This document shows, piece by piece, positions 1 through 8,680 of a stretch of DNA of 64,000 nucleotides. The notes under the pieces are model-generated. The model did no database searches and was not told the origin of the DNA. It saw nothing but the letters and a program-made list of their open reading frames with translations. Source of the DNA: Kitasatospora acidiphila (GTDB taxonomy: Bacteria > Actinomycetota > Actinomycetes > Streptomycetales > Streptomycetaceae); NCBI RefSeq assembly GCF_006636205.1, contig NZ_VIGB01000003.1, forward strand, positions 2,232,001 to 2,296,000, written 5' to 3'. Every line of letters starts with the position of its first letter. Positions within the stretch are counted from its first letter, which is position 1. The position numbers and the translations under genes were made by a program.

Positions 1-1
1 C

Positions 2-568
2 GGCCTGGCGGACGCCGCCGCGGTGCTGCGCGACCTGCCGGTCGAGCTGGTCGAGCGCTTCGAGCGGCACGGCTGGCAGCTGACCCGCAGCTACAACCCG
101 CTGGTCGGCACCGCCTGGCAGGACGCGTTCGGCACCGCCGACCGGGCCGAGGTGGAGCGCTACTGCGCCGAGAACGGGCTGACGGCCGACTGGCACCCGG
201 ACGGCGCGCTGACCACCGCGCAGACCCGGCCGGCCGTCCGGACCCACCCGGGGACCGGCGAGCGGGTCTGGTTCAACCAGATCGCCTTCCTCAACGAGTG
301 GACCATGGAGCCCGCGGTCCGGGAGTTCCTGGTCGCCGAGTTCGGCCCCGAGGGCCTGCCGTTCAACACCTTCACCGGCGACGGCTCGCCACTCGACAAG
401 GACACCGTGGACCTGATCAACGACGTGTACGAGAAGCACACGGTCCGCGAGCCGTGGCAGCGCGGCAATCTGATGGTGGTGGACAACCTGCGGGTGGCCC
501 ACAGCCGCGAGCCCTACCAGGGGGACCGGGAGATCCTGGTGGGACTGGGTGAGCCGGTGCGTTTCTGA
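2..568 (+). CDS. TauD/TfdA-family Fe(II)/2-oxoglutarate oxygenase, C-terminal part (5' end outside window)
   Basis: The reading frame is open to the left edge, so only about the last 189 residues are present and the true start is missing. The segment contains VWFNQIAFLNEW, NTFTGDG and, near the C-terminus, VDNLRVAHSREPY. The last holds the distal iron-binding His and, just after it, the Arg expected to bind 2-oxoglutarate. The first half, with the H-x-D/E metal motif, lies outside. Close relatives are NRPS-associated hydroxylases of the SyrP/AsnO type, which act on free or carrier-bound amino acids. The gene faces the DABA/A-T-TE operon and is separated from it by a terminator, so it belongs to another transcript. 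A role in hydroxylating an Asp, Asn or diamino residue is inference. Confidence 0.85.
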   Translation, partial: GLADAAAVLRDLPVELVERFERHGWQLTRSYNPLVGTAWQDAFGTADRAEVERYCAENGLTADWHPDGALTTAQTRPAVRTHPGTGERVWFNQIAFLNEWTMEPAVREFLVAEFGPEGLPFNTFTGDGSPLDKDTVDLINDVYEKHTVREPWQRGNLMVVDNLRVAHSREPYQGDREILVGLGEPVRF

Positions 569-575
569 GTCAAGT

Positions 576-618
576 ACGGAGAAGGGGGGAGCCTCGGCGA
601 GGCTCCCCCCTTCTCCGT
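576..618. terminator. bidirectional hairpin terminator between convergent genes
   Basis: Bases 576-595 and 599-618 are perfect inverted complements (20-bp stem, 3-nt loop), rich in a run of six G/C. It lies 7 bp after the oxygenase stop and 14 bp after the stop of the opposing GHMP kinase gene, so it probably ends both transcripts. Confidence 0.9.
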
Positions 619-632
619 GCCGCTGCCGCCGG

Positions 633-1550
633 TCACCAGTCGAAACTCAGCGTCCGGTAGACCGTGACGTTCCCGACGAGTCGCTGGCTTGCCTGGGCAG
701 CGGCGGCCAGCCGGTCGGGGTGGTCGGGGGCGGTGGTGTCCAGCAGGATGCCCAGGGTGGTGCCGCTGTGGCCGACCACCACGCCGAGGCCGCCGACGGT
801 CTTGCATATGTCCACCATCGGCTCCAGCGACCACTTGTGACGCAGCGTCTGGTTCATCCTGGCACTGGCCGTGGCCACCCGGCCCACCTCGGCGAGGTCA
901 CGGGTGGCGATCGCGCCGGTGACCCGGTCCAGCAGCCGCGCGTACTCCCGCTTGTCGGCGGCGGTGAACGGCTTGGGGATCGCGTTGAAGGCGACCGTGT
1001 CGACCGCCCCGCCCTCATCCACGCTGACCACGGCCATCGACGGCAGTGAGCCGAGCTTGGCCCGCAGCCGCACGCTGCGGTGGTGGAACGCGACGATCGA
1101 CGGGTAGAGCACCCCGTCGGTCGGCTCGATCCGGGCCAGGTAGGACTCGATCCGGGTGGGCGGCATCGGCTCGCCCAGGGCGTTGGCCACGGCTCGGGCG
1201 GTGGCCACCAGGTCGGCGGAGGAGCTGGCCAGGCCCTTGCCCTCCGGCAGGGTGCTGTCGATCCGCAGCACCCCGCCGAGCGGGCGGCCGGAATCCTCCA
1301 GGATCATCGAGGCGAGCCGCAGGGCCTTCTTCTTGTGATCCGGCCAGACCGTCAACTCTCCTGCCTCGACTTCGTGTTCGAAGCGGGCCGAGGCCCAGCG
1401 GGCGACCGGGAGGGTCACCAGGAAGTCGCCGTCGTCCTCCGGCAGCACCCCCTGCAGCAGCTCGCCGAAGGTACCGAAGGCCGAGCTGACCCCGGTGGCG
1501 GTGACCCGGCGGCACGCCGGGCCGACCGCGACGCTCTGGAACCTGGTCAC
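633..1550 (-). CDS. GHMP-family kinase, PduX-like (probable L-threonine kinase)
   Basis: This 305-residue protein has the GHMP ATP-binding motif PEGKGLASSSAD at residues 102-113. Its N-terminal GTFGELLQG (26-34), followed by a hydrophobic FLVTLPV segment, resembles PduX, which makes O-phospho-L-threonine. It starts with GTG 10 bp after the stop of the A-T-TE gene and has an AGGA ribosome site. It is the last gene of the operon. Neighbours encode a cysteine-synthase-like and an argininosuccinate-lyase-like enzyme. The sensible role is therefore to activate threonine as its phosphate so that a PLP enzyme can replace the 3-hydroxyl with nitrogen, giving 2,3-diaminobutyrate. Kinase family is well supported; the substrate is inferred from context. 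Homoserine or another hydroxy amino acid is possible. Confidence 0.8.
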   Translation of the reverse strand: MTRFQSVAVGPACRRVTATGVSSAFGTFGELLQGVLPEDDGDFLVTLPVARWASARFEHEVEAGELTVWPDHKKKALRLASMILEDSGRPLGGVLRIDSTLPEGKGLASSSADLVATARAVANALGEPMPPTRIESYLARIEPTDGVLYPSIVAFHHRSVRLRAKLGSLPSMAVVSVDEGGAVDTVAFNAIPKPFTAADKREYARLLDRVTGAIATRDLAEVGRVATASARMNQTLRHKWSLEPMVDICKTVGGLGVVVGHSGTTLGILLDTTAPDHPDRLAAAAQASQRLVGNVTVYRTLSFDW

Positions 1551-1559
1551 AAGTCCTCG

Positions 1560-4500
1560 CTATTCCGATCGCCGCGCGGACGACCAGGCGGACAGCACCA
1601 GCCCGGCCGCCTCGGCGGGCCTGGTACCGATGAAGTAGTGGCCGCCCTGGGCGAGTTGGTGGACATTCACCTCGTCGCAGAGCGCCTTCCACTCCCCGTA
1701 GCCCTGCTCGAACCGAGCCGTGGACGCGTCGTCCCGGGCCAGCACCAGCTCCACCGGCCCGTTGACGCGGTAGCGGTCAGGGTCTTGATGGACCGTCAGC
1801 AGGTGGGTGTTGGAGGTCAGCACGTCGTGCCGGTACGCGCGGCCGACCACATCGGCCCGCTCCGCCCCCCGCGCGTCGAACTCGACGTAGGCGTTGTCGG
1901 CACGCAGCAGGGCGAGTAGCTCCTGGTTGCCGGCGGCGGTCACCTCGGCCATCTCCGCGCGCAGGGTCTCCTCATCATCGAAGAGCAGCGCGGCGACGAA
2001 CACCCGGGCAGCGGGCGTGCCGGCCTCCTCCAGCAGCCGGGCCGTCTCCAACGCGGCGGCCGCGCCCGCGCAGTGGCCCCAGAGCAGCACCGGGGTGGTG
2101 ACCTGCTCGGCGATCTCGTCGCGCACCCGCAGTGCGATCGCGGGCACGTCGAGCAGCGGTTCGGCGTCGTCCGCGAAGTCGTGGCCGGGCAGCTCGACGC
2201 CCAGCACCGCGATCCCGTCGCGCTCCAGCTCGGCTGCCAGGGAGCGGAAGTTGAGGGCGTTGCCGCCGGCGTACGGGAAACAGACCAGGGTCGCGCGCGG
2301 GGCCCGCACCGAGGAGAGCGGCTGCAGCAGCGCGGCGGTGGCCGGCTGCTGGGCAGCACCCCGCTCACGCTCGTCGAGCACGGCGGCCAGGTCGCCGAGC
2401 ACCGGGTACGCGGCCAGGTCCTTGAGCGAGAGAGCGCGGTCCAGCCGGACCAGCAGCCGCACCGCGGCCAGTGAAGTCCCGCCCTGCTCGAAGAAGTTGT
2501 CGGCGCGGCCGATCCGCTCCAGCGGCACTCCGAGCACCTCGGCCCAGAGCATCGCCAGCCGGCGCTCGGCGGGGGTGGTCGGCGCGACGTAGGCGGCCCC
2601 GGCGTGACCCAGAGTGCCGGCCAGCCGGGCCAGGGCCTTCTTGTCGGTCTTGCCGTTCTCGGTGAGCGGCAGGCGGTCGAGCTGGTGGAAGTAGGTGGGC
2701 ATCATGTAGTCCGGGACCAGCGCCGCGAGGTGCTCCCGGGCCCGCTCGGCGAGCTGCGGCTCGGTGCTGCCGAGGAAGGCGACCAGGTTGCGCTGCTCCC
2801 CGGTGGCGCCGTCGATGACCACGGCCGCCTCGCGGATCCCGTCCAGCGCCAGCAGCTTGTTCTCGATCTCGCCGATCTCGATCCGGAAGCCGCGGATCTT
2901 GACCTGCTCGTCCCGGCGGCCCTGGTACTCGATCCGGCCCTCGGGCAGCCAGCGCCCGTAGTCGCCGGTGCGGTACATCCGGGTGTCCTTGCGGAACGGG
3001 TCCGGCACGAAGGCCGCCCGGGTGCGCTCCTCGTCGTTGATGTAGCCGCGCCCCACGCAGATGCCGGAGAAGGCGATCTCACCGGTGGAGCCGAGCGGCA
3101 CCAACTCCAGGTTCTCGTCGAGGATATAGGTGTTGACGTTGCGCAGCGAGCGCCCGACGGTGATGAAGTCACGCTCCGGGACGCCGTCCAGCACCTCGTG
3201 CATGGTGTCGTCGGAAACCTCGGTGGCGCCGTAGGCGTTGGCCAGCTTGATGCCCGGGAAGGCGGCGAACCACCGCTGCACCAGGTCGTACTTGAGCGCC
3301 TCGCCGGTGACCGAGACGATCCTGAGCACGCCCAGGTCGCGGTGCTGCTGCTCCAGCCGGGTCAGCAGCACCTCCAGGTAGGACGGGACGATCTGGGCCA
3401 CCGTCACCTTGGCGTCGACCAGATCGTCCAGGAAACCGTCGACGTCCAGCTGCACCTCGGTGTCGACGATCCGGACGGTGCCGCCGGTCATCAGCGGTGC
3501 GGCGAACTGCCACAGCGAGATGTCGAAGCACTGTGAGGCGGTCTGGGTGACCACCTCGCCGGGGCCCTCCGCCATCCCCATGTCCTCGATCTTCATGTAC
3601 AGGTGGTTGAGCATGCCCAGGTGCTCGCATATGGCGCCCTTGGGGGCACCGGTGGAGCCGGAGGTGAAGTAGATGTACGCGGCCTGCCCGGGCGCGGTCC
3701 TGCCGACGGGCGGCCCGGCGGGGCCACCGGCGGCGTGGATCGCGGGGACCGAAAGGACCACGGGCGGCTCGGCCAGGCCGGCCGAGGCGTTGGCGGTGAG
3801 CTCCTCGCTGGCGGGCTCGGTGAGCGCGAAGGCGCAGTTGCTGCGCTCGAACTGGGCGTTGACCCGGTCGGCCGGGAAGTCGGGGCGGACCGGCAGGTAG
3901 ACGCCGCCGGCGGCGAAGACGCCGAGCGCGGCCGCGATCCAGTCCAGGTTGCGGTCCATCACGACGGCGACCACGTCCTCGGTGCGCAGGCCCGCCGCGA
4001 GCAGCGCGCCCGCGATCCGGTCGGACCGCTCGGCCAGCTGGGCGTAGGTCCAGCGCTGGGTGCCGTGTTCGGCGGCGACGGCGTCGGGACTGGTGCGGAC
4101 CCGCTCCTGGAACAGGTCGACGAAGGTCTTGTCGGGCAGCTCGGCGCGCGGCCCGGCGAGGCCGTACAGCTGGGTCTCGACCTCGCCTGCCGGGAGCAGG
4201 CTCTGGCGGTCGTGCGGCTCGGCCGGGCCGGCCGCCAGTTGCCGCAGCGCGGTGAGGTGGTAGTCGGCCAGCCGGGCGGCGTAGCTGTCGTCGAGCACGG
4301 CCCGGTCGTAGCCGATCCGCAGCTCCAGGGCGTCGCCGTCGCGCTCCCAGGCGACTCGCAGCACCACGCCCTGCGGCAGGGCGTCGTGGGCGCCGGCGGC
4401 GGCCGGTGCGGCCAGGCCCGACAGGTCGAGCAGCGTCTCGGGCCGCTCCTGCGCCTGGTGGACGCCGGCGGCGGCCGCCGTCACCTCGGCGACCAGTTCC

Positions 4501-4796
4501 GCCCAGCTGGAGCGGCCCACCCGCAGCCGCAGCGGGGCCTCGGCGCTGCCGGGTTCGGCGGCCAGGTGCCCGATGAGCAGGTCACGCTCGGAGACCACAG
4601 CGGCCAGGACCCGGGCGTGCGCCGCGAGCAGAAGGACGGGGAGCGTGGCGCCCAGCTCGGCGGCGGTGCGCTCCAGCGCGGCCGCCGGCTCCGCCGACAG
4701 CGCGGCGCGGTGGACGCCGACGCCCTGGCCGCCGCCGGACGGTGCGCTCCAGCGTGGGATCCTGGTGAATATCTGTGCCTGCGAATCGTCAGCCAT
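1560..4796 (-). CDS. stand-alone NRPS: partial C - A - T - TE with a cysteine nucleophile
   Basis: The protein has 1078 residues. Residues 1-215 resemble only the C-terminal half of a condensation domain and contain no HHxxxDG. The adenylation domain (about 222-740) has TSGSTGAPKG and YRTGDYG, with pocket residues read as D-I-W-Q-S-T-A-D-D; two acidic residues suggest a basic substrate. The carrier domain has FFEQGGTSL. The last 240 residues form an alpha/beta-hydrolase domain with GHCAG (907-911), so Cys909 replaces the usual Ser, and His1053 is the likely base. Cys-type TE-like proteins such as SyrC and CmaE shuttle aminoacyl groups between carrier proteins. I infer that this protein charges 2,3-diaminobutyrate, made by the adjacent enzymes, and passes it to an NRPS carrier in trans. 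The start has an AGGAGGT ribosome site. Confidence 0.85.
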   Translation of the reverse strand: MADDSQAQIFTRIPRWSAPSGGGQGVGVHRAALSAEPAAALERTAAELGATLPVLLLAAHARVLAAVVSERDLLIGHLAAEPGSAEAPLRLRVGRSSWAELVAEVTAAAAGVHQAQERPETLLDLSGLAAPAAAGAHDALPQGVVLRVAWERDGDALELRIGYDRAVLDDSYAARLADYHLTALRQLAAGPAEPHDRQSLLPAGEVETQLYGLAGPRAELPDKTFVDLFQERVRTSPDAVAAEHGTQRWTYAQLAERSDRIAGALLAAGLRTEDVVAVVMDRNLDWIAAALGVFAAGGVYLPVRPDFPADRVNAQFERSNCAFALTEPASEELTANASAGLAEPPVVLSVPAIHAAGGPAGPPVGRTAPGQAAYIYFTSGSTGAPKGAICEHLGMLNHLYMKIEDMGMAEGPGEVVTQTASQCFDISLWQFAAPLMTGGTVRIVDTEVQLDVDGFLDDLVDAKVTVAQIVPSYLEVLLTRLEQQHRDLGVLRIVSVTGEALKYDLVQRWFAAFPGIKLANAYGATEVSDDTMHEVLDGVPERDFITVGRSLRNVNTYILDENLELVPLGSTGEIAFSGICVGRGYINDEERTRAAFVPDPFRKDTRMYRTGDYGRWLPEGRIEYQGRRDEQVKIRGFRIEIGEIENKLLALDGIREAAVVIDGATGEQRNLVAFLGSTEPQLAERAREHLAALVPDYMMPTYFHQLDRLPLTENGKTDKKALARLAGTLGHAGAAYVAPTTPAERRLAMLWAEVLGVPLERIGRADNFFEQGGTSLAAVRLLVRLDRALSLKDLAAYPVLGDLAAVLDERERGAAQQPATAALLQPLSSVRAPRATLVCFPYAGGNALNFRSLAAELERDGIAVLGVELPGHDFADDAEPLLDVPAIALRVRDEIAEQVTTPVLLWGHCAGAAAALETARLLEEAGTPAARVFVAALLFDDEETLRAEMAEVTAAGNQELLALLRADNAYVEFDARGAERADVVGRAYRHDVLTSNTHLLTVHQDPDRYRVNGPVELVLARDDASTARFEQGYGEWKALCDEVNVHQLAQGGHYFIGTRPAEAAGLVLSAWSSARRSE

Positions 4797-4835
4797 CGGG
4801 CCCCGACCTCCTTCTTCCGGTGCTGCGGGTGGTGG

Positions 4836-6107
4836 TTATGGCTGCCCCGGCGCCACGGGGTCCTCCAGGTGGACGGTGATCTGCCCGAGCGCGGCCTCGG
4901 CGTGCCGGGCGGCCGCTGCGGCATCGGGGCCGGTGGCGACCACGCAGCCCAGCCTGTCCTGGAACGAGTGGGTGATGGTGACGCTGCGGCCGGCCGCCGT
5001 ACTGGTCGTCACGGCCACCACGGCGGGTGCCCCGGCGGCCGCGTCGACCCCGTCGACGGCCGCGACCCGGCCCTGCTGACTGGCCAGCAGGAAGCGCACC
5101 GCCGCATGGCCGACGGCCGGCCCGGCCGGTGCCGGGTCCTGACCGGCCGCGCGGGCGATCACCGCGTCCACCAGGTCGACGCCGAGTGCGGCCCGTACCG
5201 CGATCGGAATCATGCCACCGGCCAGCCGGGGGTTGACCTCGATCACCACCGGGCCGTCGGCCGACAGCCGCAGCTCGGTGTGGGCGGCGCCCCAGCCGAG
5301 GCCCAGCGCGGCCAGGGCGTCGAGTGCGGTGTCGCCGAGCGCCTTGGCCGCGTCGTCCGTCACCGGCGCGGGTATGTCATGCCCGATCTCCACGAAGTAC
5401 GGCTCGGCGCCGATGTGCTTGGCGACCACGGCGACCACCGCGCCGTCGAAGGTCTCGACGGAGAACTCCGTTCCGCTGACGGCTGATTCGACTAGGATCC
5501 GGGTCGGCACCGGGTTGCCGCGCTCGTCGGTGGCCCGGCCGAGCAGTTCACCGGCCCATTGCTCGGCCTCGACCCGGTCGCGGCAGAGCCGCACCCCGAC
5601 CGAGCCCGAACCGGTCACCGGCTTGAGCACCACCGGATATCCGATCTCCGCAGCAGCGGCCAGGGCCGACGGGACGTCGGTCACGGCGCGGAACGCGGGG
5701 ACCGGCACCTGTCCGGCGGCCAGCGCCTGACGCTGGATCTCCTTGTCCCGGCAGCGGGCGATCGCCGCGCCGTCGGCGGCCGGCAGGCCGAACTCGGCGG
5801 CGGCCTGTGCGGCGGTCGAGACGAAGTACTCGGAGCTGGAGGCGACTCCGGCCAGGCCGCCGTCCGCCTGCAGGGCCGCGCATGCGTCCAGCACGGCCGC
5901 CGGGTCGGCGGTGTCCAGCACCCGGGTGTCGATGTCGTCCTGGGCGACGTAGGGGTAGCGGCCGGCGTCCCGGGTCAGCAGCACCGGGCGCAGCCCGCGA
6001 GCCCGCGCGACAGCGCAGAACTCCCGTCCGGTGCCGGTGGTGTTGCTCTCCAGGAATGCCAACCAGGGGCCGCCCTGGCTCGGTTGCCGCGAGTGCTGCT
6101 GGGTCAC
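4836..6107 (-). CDS. ATP-grasp ligase (DabC-like)
   Basis: This 423-residue protein has an ATP-grasp core: IARCRDKEIQRQAL, YPVVLKPVTGSGSVGV, and the Mg-binding end VIEVNPRLAGGMIP. The GTG start at 6107 overlaps the stop of the upstream lyase gene by four bases (GTGA) and has a GGAGG site in front. I rejected the longer open frame, which runs back through the lyase gene. The friulimicin cluster, as I recall, groups an ATP-grasp protein with cysteine-synthase-like and argininosuccinate-lyase-like enzymes for 2,3-diaminobutyrate. The exact step of the ligase is not certain; it may form or activate an amide or carboxylate intermediate. Confidence 0.82.
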   Translation of the reverse strand: MTQQHSRQPSQGGPWLAFLESNTTGTGREFCAVARARGLRPVLLTRDAGRYPYVAQDDIDTRVLDTADPAAVLDACAALQADGGLAGVASSSEYFVSTAAQAAAEFGLPAADGAAIARCRDKEIQRQALAAGQVPVPAFRAVTDVPSALAAAAEIGYPVVLKPVTGSGSVGVRLCRDRVEAEQWAGELLGRATDERGNPVPTRILVESAVSGTEFSVETFDGAVVAVVAKHIGAEPYFVEIGHDIPAPVTDDAAKALGDTALDALAALGLGWGAAHTELRLSADGPVVIEVNPRLAGGMIPIAVRAALGVDLVDAVIARAAGQDPAPAGPAVGHAAVRFLLASQQGRVAAVDGVDAAAGAPAVVAVTTSTAAGRSVTITHSFQDRLGCVVATGPDAAAAARHAEAALGQITVHLEDPVAPGQP

Positions 6108-7570
6108 GCCGTTCCTCCGGTTCCATGCTGTGCCACGACGGCCTCGACTGCCGCCGCCAGTTGCTCCCCAGCTTCCCGTACCCGGGTCCGACGGTTCGTC
6201 AGCCAGTCGTGGTGATCGGCCAGGCCGGCGCGCAGCGCGGCCACCACCCGGTCGGTCTCGCCCGGCCCACCACCTCGGTCGTGCTCGGCAACCACCTCGG
6301 ACAGCGCCGGGATCTCCAGGTCGGCGGCGGTGCCGTCGGGCAGCATGATCTTGGTCAGCTCGGTCTCCCCCGCCTCGACGGCGGCCCGGACGGCGGCGCC
6401 CACCGCGTGGTGGGCGGTGCGGAACGGCACCCCCTGGGCGACCAGGCGGTTGGCGAGCACGGTGGCGGTGACGAAGCTCTCCCGGGTGCGCTGTTCCATC
6501 CGCTCGGTGACCGGGCGGGCGCCGGTGACCAGGACCTGGGCGAGCAGCACGGTGTCCCGGGCGGCGGCGAAGGCCGGCCAGGCCACCGCCACGGCCTCGG
6601 TGCCGACCTCGATGGAGTTGGTGAACGGGGTGGACTTCATGGCCGAGGCGGCCGCCGTCCAGGCGCCGATCGCGACCGCGGCCTTGGCCTTCACATGTTC
6701 CAGTAGGAACGCGTTGCGCTTCTGCGGCATCGCCGAACTGCCGCCGACCAGCCGCTCCGGGAACTCGATGAAGCCGAACTCCTGGGTGCTCCACAGCTGC
6801 AGGTCGGTGCCCAGGCGGCTGATCGTCACGCCGGCGGAGGCGACCGCCGCGAGCGCGCGCAGCACGGTGTCGCGGGCGGCCACCGCATCGGTGGCGTGCA
6901 GCGTCGGCTCGGCGAAGCCGAGCAGGGCGGCGGTGCGGGCCGGCTCGATCTTCAGGTCGGTGCCGGACACCGCGCCCGCGCCGAGCGGGCAGCGGTCCAG
7001 CTCGGCGAGCACCCGGCGCAGCGCGTCGAGGTCGCGGTCCAGGGCCGTGGCGACACCGGCCAGGTAGTAGCCGTAGCTGATCGGCATGGCCGGCTGGAAG
7101 TGGGTGTAGATCGGCATGACGACATCGCGGTGCGCCCGGGACCGTGCCAGCAGGGCGGCCTGGAGCCGCAGCAACTCGCCAAGCAGATCCGCGAGTTCGG
7201 TGCGCAGCCGGATCGCGGTGATGGTCGCCTTGATGTCGTTGCGGGACCGGCCGGTGTGCAGCTTGCCGCCGATCTCGGTGCCCAGCTCGGCCACCAGGTG
7301 GCCCTCGTACATCAGGTACAGGCCGCGGGGCGCGGGCACGTCGTACAACTCGCGGAAGGCGTCGGCCCGCAGGCGCTGGATGCAGGAGAGCAGGGTGGCG
7401 GCGGCCGGGCTGGGCAGCAGGCCGGCCTCGGTCAGCATCACGATGTGCGCCAGGTCGATGGTGCTGGTGTGCTCCAGCTCCTGGCGGATCTCGGCGGGGC
7501 CGGGCTCGCCGTAGACGACCCGGCGGGTGCGCGGTCCGAGGGTGGCGGTGAGGCGTCCGGTACCGGTCAT
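6104..7570 (-). CDS. argininosuccinate-lyase/fumarase-superfamily enzyme (DabB-like)
   Basis: The protein has 488 residues, normal for the family. It contains GRSRNDIKAT and the superfamily signature GSSAMPQKRN on the flexible catalytic loop. The start ATG overlaps the stop of the PLP enzyme gene (ATGA) and the gene's own stop overlaps the ATP-grasp start (GTGA), so the three are translationally coupled. Argininosuccinate lyases release fumarate from an N-succinyl adduct. In a diaminobutyrate route this would cleave an aspartate adduct of the 3-amino group and leave 2,3-diaminobutyrate. A housekeeping role in arginine synthesis is unlikely because argG is absent here. Confidence 0.85.
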   Translation of the reverse strand: MTGTGRLTATLGPRTRRVVYGEPGPAEIRQELEHTSTIDLAHIVMLTEAGLLPSPAAATLLSCIQRLRADAFRELYDVPAPRGLYLMYEGHLVAELGTEIGGKLHTGRSRNDIKATITAIRLRTELADLLGELLRLQAALLARSRAHRDVVMPIYTHFQPAMPISYGYYLAGVATALDRDLDALRRVLAELDRCPLGAGAVSGTDLKIEPARTAALLGFAEPTLHATDAVAARDTVLRALAAVASAGVTISRLGTDLQLWSTQEFGFIEFPERLVGGSSAMPQKRNAFLLEHVKAKAAVAIGAWTAAASAMKSTPFTNSIEVGTEAVAVAWPAFAAARDTVLLAQVLVTGARPVTERMEQRTRESFVTATVLANRLVAQGVPFRTAHHAVGAAVRAAVEAGETELTKIMLPDGTAADLEIPALSEVVAEHDRGGGPGETDRVVAALRAGLADHHDWLTNRRTRVREAGEQLAAAVEAVVAQHGTGGTA

Positions 7571-8646
7571 GAGGCGCTCCCGGCGATCGCGGTGCCGGCG
7601 AACCGGGTGATGGTGCCGGGAACGTCGTCGTAGCCGCGGCGGTCCCAGGCGAACCTGGTCCAGCGGTCCTCGGCCTTTTCGGGGGCCTCGATGACCAGCG
7701 GTTCGGCGGGCCGCTCGGCCGGGGTCAGTAGCAGGCCCTGCTCGGCCAGCCAGGCGTCGTCGTAGACCGAGGCCTGATAGCGGTAGCCCTCGTCGGGGAG
7801 CATCACCACGCAGGTGCGGTCCGGGTTGCGCTCGGCCCACCACTTGGCGACCAGGTACGCGGCGCCGCTGGTCGGGCCCTGGAAGAGGGCGTGCCGGGCG
7901 TGCAGTTCGCGGGTGGCCGAGAAGGCCTCGGCGGCGGAGCACCAGTGGACCTCGTCGAAGACGGTGTAGTCGAGGTTGGCGGGCCACAGGCTGTTGCCGA
8001 TGCCGCGCAGCTGGCGCGGCCCGTCGGGCTGGCCGAACAGCACGCTGCGGTGGCTGTCCACGCCGATCGCCCTGGTCTGCGGGGAGTGTTCGCGCAGCGC
8101 CCGGGTGGTGCCGCACATCGAGCCGCCGGAGCCGACCGGGCCGACCAGGCAGTCCACGGTGCCGAGTTGGTCGGCGAGCAGCTCGGCGACCACCCGGTAG
8201 GAGGCCGGGTTGTCGGGGTTGCCGTACTGCTCGGGGCAGAAGCTGTCCGGCAGTTCGGCCCGGATCTCGGCCAGTCGGCGCAGCCGCGCCTCCTGGAAGC
8301 CTCCGATCTCGGCCGGCTCGGGGCAGATCTCGACCCGGGCCCCCAAGTCGGTCAACCTGCGGTACAGGTTGTCGTCGATCGCCGGGTCGCTCACCAGGAT
8401 CAGCTGACGGCCCATCAGGGTCGTCTGCATGGCCAGCGCGAGCCCGAAGGTCCCCGAGGTGGTCTCCACGATCACCGTGTCCGGGCCCAACTCGCCGCGC
8501 TCCTCAGCCCGTTGCAAAATGTGGCAGGCCGGGAGCAGCTTCATCAGTGTGAATGACGCCCCGTAGAAGTTGGGGCCGAGCCTGATCAGCTTGGGCAGCA
8601 GCAGCGCTTCGGTGATCGACTCGTAGGTGCGGGTGGGCGCCGGCAT
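7567..8646 (-). CDS. PLP-dependent cysteine-synthase-like enzyme (DabA-like)
   Basis: This 359-residue fold-type II PLP enzyme has its probable Schiff-base lysine at K36 in SFTLMK, the substrate loop TSGTFG (63-68) and the phosphate-binding glycine loop GPVGSGG (169-175). The start at 8646 was chosen for its GAGGGAG site; a longer frame to 8730 runs into the hpgT stop region. Relatives such as SbnA and DabA replace the O-phosphate of serine or threonine with an amino acid nitrogen. With the kinase at 633-1550 it would join O-phospho-threonine to aspartate or a similar donor. The substrate is inferred. It lies 34 bp downstream of hmo-hpgT. Confidence 0.85.
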   Translation of the reverse strand: MPAPTRTYESITEALLLPKLIRLGPNFYGASFTLMKLLPACHILQRAEERGELGPDTVIVETTSGTFGLALAMQTTLMGRQLILVSDPAIDDNLYRRLTDLGARVEICPEPAEIGGFQEARLRRLAEIRAELPDSFCPEQYGNPDNPASYRVVAELLADQLGTVDCLVGPVGSGGSMCGTTRALREHSPQTRAIGVDSHRSVLFGQPDGPRQLRGIGNSLWPANLDYTVFDEVHWCSAAEAFSATRELHARHALFQGPTSGAAYLVAKWWAERNPDRTCVVMLPDEGYRYQASVYDDAWLAEQGLLLTPAERPAEPLVIEAPEKAEDRWTRFAWDRRGYDDVPGTITRFAGTAIAGSAS

Positions 8647-8680
8647 GGGCAGCTCCCTCAGGGGTTCGGGCGCGGACTGG

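Noticed and set aside
6108..6794. A 652-residue ATP-grasp protein with a long N-terminal extension
   Set aside because: The extension is antisense-like Arg/Gly-rich translation of the lyase gene; the GTG at 6107 has a ribosome site and GTGA coupling.
6104..7570. Primary arginine-pathway argH
   Set aside because: No other arginine genes are near and the gene is translationally coupled to the PLP and ATP-grasp enzymes of the cluster.
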